NCBI GenBank assembly: GCA_000695325.1
Contig: AVPN01000694.1
Coordinates: forward strand, 1 to 33,974
Length of the DNA stretch: 33,974 bases
Source of the DNA: Pleurobrachia bachei
Taxonomy: Eukaryota > Ctenophora > Tentaculata > Cydippida > Pleurobrachiidae
Direction: 5' to 3'
A program made the position numbers and the translations under genes. The notes beneath the pieces were generated by a model. The model made no database searches and had not been told where the DNA came from. It saw only the letters and a program-made list of their open reading frames with translations. Positions 29,501 to 33,974 of the stretch are shown piece by piece. The first letter of the stretch is position 1, and each line of letters begins with the position of its first letter.

Positions 29501-30531
29501 AAGCTCGATTATCCGACACATTCCGAGAGTGTAGTAGAAGGAAGATGATCTGAGTCCGGTAGCAGGGGTCGAGGGTAAATCCGATTAGCGAGATCACACG
29601 GACACCACAGCCCTCCCAAGCTCCCTCCCTCTATCTTTCTGAGAAAGACTTTCTCCCTCTCTCTCTACTTCCTCTCTCCATCTCTCCTCTATCTCGCTCC
29701 TTCTCACTGGACTACATGCCAGGTCGTAGAGAAACCTGATACGTCCACCTGCTGCTGCTCCCACACACACACATTCACACATGTATCAAGCATGACGAAA
29801 CAACAAAATGAATATAATTCCTGTTCTCGACTCCCTTACTATCTCTCTATCTCTCTCCCTCTCTATCTATCTTTTTCTCTCTCCCTATCTCTAATACTAA
29901 TCTCTCTCCTTGTAGGCGGTGCCTAGAGGACATGCGGAGTCGTGACGATTATGTTTACTTAACACTTGAGCCTCCTCCTAAAGACACCTCGACATTTCTT
30001 GCTGATCAAGCTGGACTCTTCTCCAACCATCCTCCGTCCCCTGGAGTCCCTCCTCATCTCTCACCCCACCGGAAATCTCCCCCTGCCAGTCTGCCTGTTG
30101 TGGATAGATCCTCGGGTCAACCCCCGACCCCACCCCGCCGGACTGTATCCAGGACCCCACCTCGCCGGTCCTCCGTCACCTCGTCAGGACAGTACAGCTC
30201 CCTGAGTCCCAGTGCATCCTTTTCCAGCCAGGATTCCGATCCTCTGGCCCGGCAGGTCCGGGAACATCAGATGAGACAGTCCCGACCCCTCCGTCCTGTT
30301 ATCCCTCTCAAACAGCTACCTATGGCGGACCCTATCCTCGAGGATGAAACACACGCTCTATTTGACTGTCCAGAGTACAAGGAACTGAGAGATAACACAC
30401 CGGAACTTCTCCAAATAGCACTCAAGTCCAGAAGCACATCAAACATCTTCAACCCCCAAATGATCATACCACTCAACAAATTTCTGGCCGCATGTCGCAC
30501 ACACAGATCTGAAAGTCCCGGGCCCGGCTAA
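26593..30531 (+). CDS. PDZ-domain protein with proline-rich tail; short form ends in a LINE-like tail
   Basis: Four exons with GT-AG borders and matching phases: 26593-26692 (ends phase 1), 26973-27096 (1 to 2), 27340-27483 (2 to 2) and 29916-30531 (2 to stop); total 984 bases, 327 residues. It begins MSNGTRAFLTLPKSLKRNSN, then a serine-rich linker and one PDZ domain at about residues 75-140: YGDTVGVARVHNGIFVHS, LRPGDKILYVNEF, ARRCLEDMRSRDDYVYLTLE. PDZ domains bind C-terminal peptides. The usual GLGF loop is VGVA. Then come a proline-rich segment with SH3-type motifs (QPPTPPRR, RTPPRRSS) and a C-terminal stretch that reads like a LINE reverse-transcriptase tail (see 30322-30530). Intron 3 is 2.4 kb and carries a minisatellite. 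Further proline-rich exons at 30878-31854 probably belong to the same gene through alternative splicing: they start in phase 2, which fits exon 3. I do not recognise the orthologue. Confidence 0.75.
26788..26850. repeat. CT microsatellite in intron 1 of the PDZ gene
   Basis: A (CT)n/(TTTCTCTC)n tract between the first and second exons. It supplies part of the pyrimidine background ahead of the exon 2 acceptor. Confidence 0.8.
27484..29915. other. Intron 3 of the PDZ gene
   Basis: 2,432 bases between GTAAAT and TTGTAG. Contains GA/CT tracts (27895-27920, 28970-29035, 29620-29700, 29845-29900), the 24-base minisatellite (28590-28890), and (GAAA)n-type stretches near 29280-29330. The open frames inside are serine- or arginine-rich products of these tracts. 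Confidence 0.65.
28590..28890. repeat. 24-base minisatellite, about 12 copies
   Basis: Head-to-tail copies of GAGAGAGGGTTGGATGAGAGCT in a 24-base period, nearly identical on the left and increasingly diverged at the right end (from about 28810). The period is a multiple of three, so frames stay open on both strands: MRAEREGW repeats on plus, LSSHPTLS repeats on minus. It lies in intron 3 of the PDZ gene; I regard neither frame as a gene. Confidence 0.9.
30322..30530 (+). mobile_element. C-terminal tail of a LINE-type reverse transcriptase ORF, fused in frame to the PDZ exon
   Basis: The residues ILEDETHALFDCPEYKELRD match the pattern at the C-terminus of many non-LTR retrotransposon ORF2 proteins (E-[DS]-E-x-H-x-L-x-x-C-P-x-Y-x-x-[IL]-R), and the distal IIPLNKFLAACRTHR matches the closing helix with its final arginine. 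The preceding C-x2-C half of the usual zinc-knuckle-like block is absent, so only the last 60 or so residues are here, as expected of a 5'-truncated insertion. A GT microsatellite (30618-30682), a common LINE 3' tail, follows about 90 bases past the stop. The assignment rests on pattern recognition alone. Confidence 0.55.
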
Positions 30532-30877
30532 CTGCCTCAGGGCGAAGAGCCGGCTCCACTGATTAATATTCATGTCCGGTGAAGAGTTGCAGCCCACGAT
30601 TTTCTTATCTCTATCTATCCGTGTATGTGTGTGCGTGCGTGTATGTATGTATGCGTGTGCGTTTGTGCGTTTGTGTGTGTGAAGGCTTGACCTGTATATA
30701 TTCTGTGTCATTTGTTGATTTTTTGTTGTTGCGATATTGCGGTCTCGTTAGAGCTTAGTGGGAGTGTTTTCTAGTAGTATCGGGTGCTGTAGCTTGGCTT
30801 ATTGTGTCAGAGTCTTTTTTTTTTGAGTGTGAGAGTGTGTGTGATTGTGTGTGTGTGTGTGCGTGTGTGGGGGTTAG
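30532..30877. other. Non-coding stretch with GT microsatellites
   Basis: After the short-form stop there are about 85 bases of mixed sequence, a GT/GTAT-type microsatellite (30618-30682), AT-rich sequence, a T10 run (30814-30823) and a second GT tract (30834-30868) that leads into the TTAG acceptor of the next exon. A possible donor-like CCG|GTGAAG occurs near 30578 but is out of frame. Confidence 0.6.
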
Positions 30878-31854
30878 TGATACCCGATACGGGAAATCCT
30901 ACCCGACCTTTCAGGATACTCCCTCACCGTGGGAAATTAACAGTGCGATTGAGAAGCTGGCGGCTCGCCAACAAGTGCCCAGGAGAGGGGCAGTTGTGGG
31001 TCCTTCACAGAATAACAAGGGGTACCAACCACCCCCACAGCAACAACACCCTGGGTTTAGTTACAAGAATGGGGTGTCACATGATAGGAACTGGTCGTCA
31101 GCGCCGTCCTCCCGGCCAATGTCACCACCCCCTCCTCCTGCTACTACATCCTCCCGGCCAATGTCACCACCACCTCCTTCTGTTACTACTACATCTAGGC
31201 CGATGTCCCCTCCTCTACCAGACCAATCCTCTCGACCGATGTCCCCTCCTTTACCAGAGAGAGCAACACTACCTACTGGGACTGTGGAATACTCTAACGG
31301 GTGGGCGGTACCTACTTCAAGAGCTCCTGAAGCGGCATCCCGAGCCCTATCTCCCCCTCCACCCCCGTCGCGAGCCCTGTCTCCCCCTCCACCCTCATAC
31401 AGCGCCTTATTTCCCCCTCCTACCGTCCCATCCCGGTTACCCTCCAACTTCCTACCTCCTCCTCCTCCTCCGACTATTCCTGAACGGGTCACCTCTCCCC
31501 TCCTTCCAAAGCGACTCCTCCCAGCCTCGGATGATGAGAGACCGCCCTCTCCCTCCTCTGTGCAACCATTTAAAAGACCGCCCTCTCCCTCCCAGCCCTT
31601 TGCAGCGTTGCGGGTACCCGCGGAGATTGACGTCAATCAGGCAGCACAACCACCCACCACCAGGTAACTACATCGCTCTTTCCGCTGCCGCTCTAGTAAG
31701 GATTTGTTAAATTGTACGGTAACGCTGAAAGAAATTCACACTTTAGTTACAGCAATTCACACAAGTTCTGACACGGTTTCAGCAACTCTCTCGTTTCAGG
31801 TCAGAAGCCCGTACCACCACTTCAAGGCCGGAGAGTACCGCGAGCATGGAAGAG
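30878..31854 (+). CDS. Proline-rich 3' exons, probably a long form of the PDZ gene
   Basis: Two exons: 30878-31663 (phase 2 to 2) and 31800-31854 (phase 2 to 0), with acceptors GGGGTTAG and CTCGTTTCAG and donors gtaact and gtatgt. The first encodes 262 residues of low-complexity, proline-rich sequence: four copies of SRPMSPP[PL]P, two of SRALSPPPP, and runs such as PPPPPPTIPER, suited to binding SH3, WW, profilin or EVH1 partners. The entry segment (YGKSYPTFQDTPSPWEINSA, then IEKLAARQQ) may form a short helix. The phase fits exon 3 of the PDZ gene (27340-27483) directly, but I find no good phase-2 donor in exon 4; skipping exon 4 would remove the last part of the PDZ fold. It could also be a separate gene whose first exon I missed. 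Confidence 0.6.
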
Positions 31855-33605
31855 GTATGTTTATTGTCTGTATTTTGGGGGTGAGGACTGGTGGGTTTTA
31901 TAGAATTTTGGGCTTTTGGTTACCGGGCTAATAATTATAGTACCAGGGTCGCTAATATTAGATATCGTATCAGATTGGGCCCTAATTACAAACACTCACA
32001 CCCACCCCTATCACAGTGCAGAGGTCATCTAAACCCTGTCACATCAAGCTACAGCCGACGATATAGGTTTAGTAATAATAAGATCTAATTAGAATTGAAA
32101 CCCGAGTTGCTACACCCCTTACGTCATCACACAGCATTCCAATATTACTCAACCCCCATCACTTTCTTTTGTATTTGCTTCTGCTATCGTTATTCGGTTT
32201 GTTATATTTCGAAAGAGTTTCATTCAACACATGATTGTACTATCGCCCCAACGCCCCTTCTATTACGTAAGTAAAATACACTCACTTTATTTCGTAACAT
32301 GTGTGCTATTGCGGCAGTATCATTATCGGAATGTTCCTATTGACACATGAGTGGTTGTCACAATTGGAATCATGATGAACTATTAGAGTTGTGAGTGCAG
32401 TAGTGGAGGAGGAGGGGGTGGCATTTCCATCATTACACATATTGCTCCTTCCTTGAATTGTCTTGAGCTTTGAATCTGCAGAGGAGAATTCGTGTGACAC
32501 TAATTGTTACTGCAAGTAGTAGGAGACAGACAGTGCATTGTCACCGAGAAAAAGAGATGTCGAAAGGGGGAGAAATGGGCTCTGAAATTGATTATTATAG
32601 AGAGAGTACAAAAGATGCTTTTAGGAACTTCAATAGTGACGGTTGAGAACAGTGAACACATTATTGCTTTTTATCAGTTTCATTACCACACTCGTCTCCA
32701 TCATGATAGATCTATCATAGATCTCTGATAGATCTCTGATAGATCTCTGATAGATCTCTGATAGATCTCTAATAGATCCCTCTCTAATAGATCCCTCTCT
32801 AATAGATCTCTAATAGATCTCTAATATATCTCTCTCTCTGTATCATTTAACTGGTACGTATAGCTCCTTCTAGGGAATCGGATCTCTTTTAAAATAAAAT
32901 TACAACCCTGACAGACTAATACCCTGTCTCGCTTCCTATCTTCTTCACCTTATATATCGTTCTGTTTACCTTCTGTTATTTTACATCTTTAATTTTAACC
33001 GGAAACAGACGGATAGATAGATAGAGTAAGATATAATAGAGACAGAGAAAGACAGCGACATAGAGAAAGAGAGAATGAAAGAGAGAGAAAGACACAGACA
33101 GAGAGCCACAGAGAGAGAGAAGGAAGGAAGGGGTATAACCTTGGAACACATCTCGTGTTGTTTACTCAGTGTCACAAGATGGTGTTATGTTATTGGGCTC
33201 ACCATTTGCTGCTCTCATATGGGCATTGTATTGTATGCATGATCTTTCTCCAATCTCTCCTATCATTGCTACTCTACATCATCTCTCTAGACTACTCTCT
33301 CTGTCTATGCTCCTTTAAATCATTCTCTACAGGATGTCTTTACTATCATGGATGTCTCTAGTTGCTTCCTGAAGGCCCCCTCTTGTACTGTCTACACGTT
33401 TTGTACATGTCCTGTGTGGTGGTGTAGCTCTTTTTCAAGCTCGAATATATTCATGCGCCTCTCATTTGTCTTTTTTAGTCTTCTCTCTCCTACATTTCCT
33501 TTAGTCTTCTCTCTCCTACATTTCTTTTTAGTTTGCATTATTTTCTCTCCTACTTATGTGTGTCTCTCAACTTGGTCCCTGTAACATTTTCTCCTTGTTG
33601 AACAG
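31855..33605. other. Probable intron downstream of the proline-rich exons
   Basis: No confident exon. A phase-0 acceptor CTGCAG near 32480 opens a 54-codon frame of unremarkable sequence, and another at 33339 (CTCTACAG) opens a hydrophobic frame; neither is convincing. Repeats: the TAGATCTCTGA array (32703-32832), a GA-rich tract (33020-33130) and CT-rich stretches (33470-33560). Confidence 0.5.
32703..32832. repeat. 11-base tandem array seeded by a 16-base palindrome
   Basis: A perfect palindrome ATGATAGATCTATCAT (32703-32718) runs into about ten head-to-tail TAGATCTCTGA/TAGATCTCTAA units, some lengthened to TAGATCCCTCTCTAA. All units share the AGATC core of the palindrome. Confidence 0.85.
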
Positions 33606-33638
33606 GGAGACACGTGGGTTAAAGTTACTCATGTTTGA
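33606..33638 (+). CDS. Candidate terminal exon of the PDZ/proline-rich gene
   Basis: A good acceptor (TTTTCTCCTTGTTGAACAG) is followed in phase 0, the phase left by the exon ending at 31854, by codons for GDTWVKVTHV and a stop at 33636-33638. The joined ending ASMEE-GDTWVKVTHV would finish in T-H-V, a class I PDZ ligand. An 11-codon exon is easily found by chance, so this is only a candidate. Confidence 0.25.
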   Translation, partial: GDTWVKVTHV

Positions 33639-33974
33639 CATGCAGCCTACATAAACTCTCTCTCTCTTTCTATCTCCCTATCTTTTTCTCTCTATTTTCC
33701 TCTCTTTTTTTCTTGGTAAGGTTTTTCTCTCCCTTTTTCCAACCTGCAAACACGCAACGAAATTCAATTTCGTGTACACACTCTCATAACCCTGCTGCAA
33801 GAAAGTATAATCAGAGAGAGGGAGATTTTGTTACTTTTACTAAGGGAGAGAGAGAAAGGAGAGAGTGTTGGGATTGGATTATATAGGTGATAGAGGACTC
33901 GGAATGAGACGCGGCCTTTTCCCTTTTCAGCAAATCACCAGCTTTCTAACTGTCTGGCTTTAACCCCCCCCCCC
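33639..33974. other. Non-coding end of the window with CT-rich tract
   Basis: A pyrimidine-rich tract (33655-33740), a GA-rich tract (33815-33865) and a terminal C10 run at the window edge. No gene is supported here. Confidence 0.6.

Noticed and set aside
30802-31710. 302-codon proline/histidine-rich frame overlapping the proline-rich exon
   Set aside because: It is the +1 frame of the exon at 30878-31663; the chosen frame has regular SRPMSPPPP repeats and phase-compatible splice sites.
33965-33974. Terminal C10 run as a telomere-like or packaging end
   Set aside because: It is a simple homopolymer at the window edge; similar C runs occur at 3767 and 22931, so it carries no end signal.

Overview
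This window is nuclear DNA from an animal. Coding sequence is split into many exons with clear GT-AG borders, most introns in the first gene are only about 85 to 185 bases, and intergenic DNA is full of CT/GA and GT microsatellites, minisatellites and small palindromic elements. A plexin receptor, a mitochondrial-type Na+/Ca2+ exchanger and SLC29-type nucleoside transporters point to a metazoan. The compact plexin introns and lack of recognisable vertebrate repeats suggest an invertebrate, perhaps an early-branching lineage, but I cannot place it further. A 701-base run of N (21620-22320) shows that this is a scaffold.

Layout, left to right. (1) 539-5797, plus: the 3' thirteen exons of a plexin, from its second PSI domain through the IPT domains, membrane segment, split RasGAP domain and stop; the sema domain lies off the left edge. 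(2) 7394-9253, plus: an NCLX/SLC8B1-type cation/Ca2+ exchanger, with a possible extra N-terminal exon at 7173. (3) 18916-9546, minus: a four-exon, 504-residue, largely helical protein that I do not recognise. It was assembled here from matching splice phases. Its roughly 6.9-kb second intron holds a complete intronless SLC29-like transporter (15854-14589) on the same strand and a foldback inverted-repeat element (17264-17990). (4) 20667-19360, minus: a second intronless SLC29-like paralogue just upstream of the host gene. (5) Assembly gap, then a stretch with four evenly spaced CArG-box sequences (23054-23162). (6) 24484-25128, plus: an intronless TIGAR-like histidine phosphatase. (7) 26593-31854 and perhaps to 33638, plus: a PDZ-domain protein with long proline-rich tails. 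One of its 3' exons runs in frame into what looks like the C-terminal tail of a LINE reverse transcriptase protein.

The genes do not form an obvious pathway. Plexin and the PDZ/proline-rich protein are of the signalling/cytoskeletal kind, and the exchanger and the two transporters are membrane carriers.

The observations most worth a second look are the in-frame LINE-like tail in the PDZ gene, the CArG-box array, the nested transporter and foldback element in the unidentified gene's intron, a compact CRE/TATA/E-box promoter-like block on the opposite strand of that gene's third intron, and a 14-base word repeated in the plexin introns and in one transporter. I found no CRISPR array, no convincing tRNA or rRNA gene and no retrovirus-like or capsid-bearing element. 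I did not find a clearly new multi-gene system.
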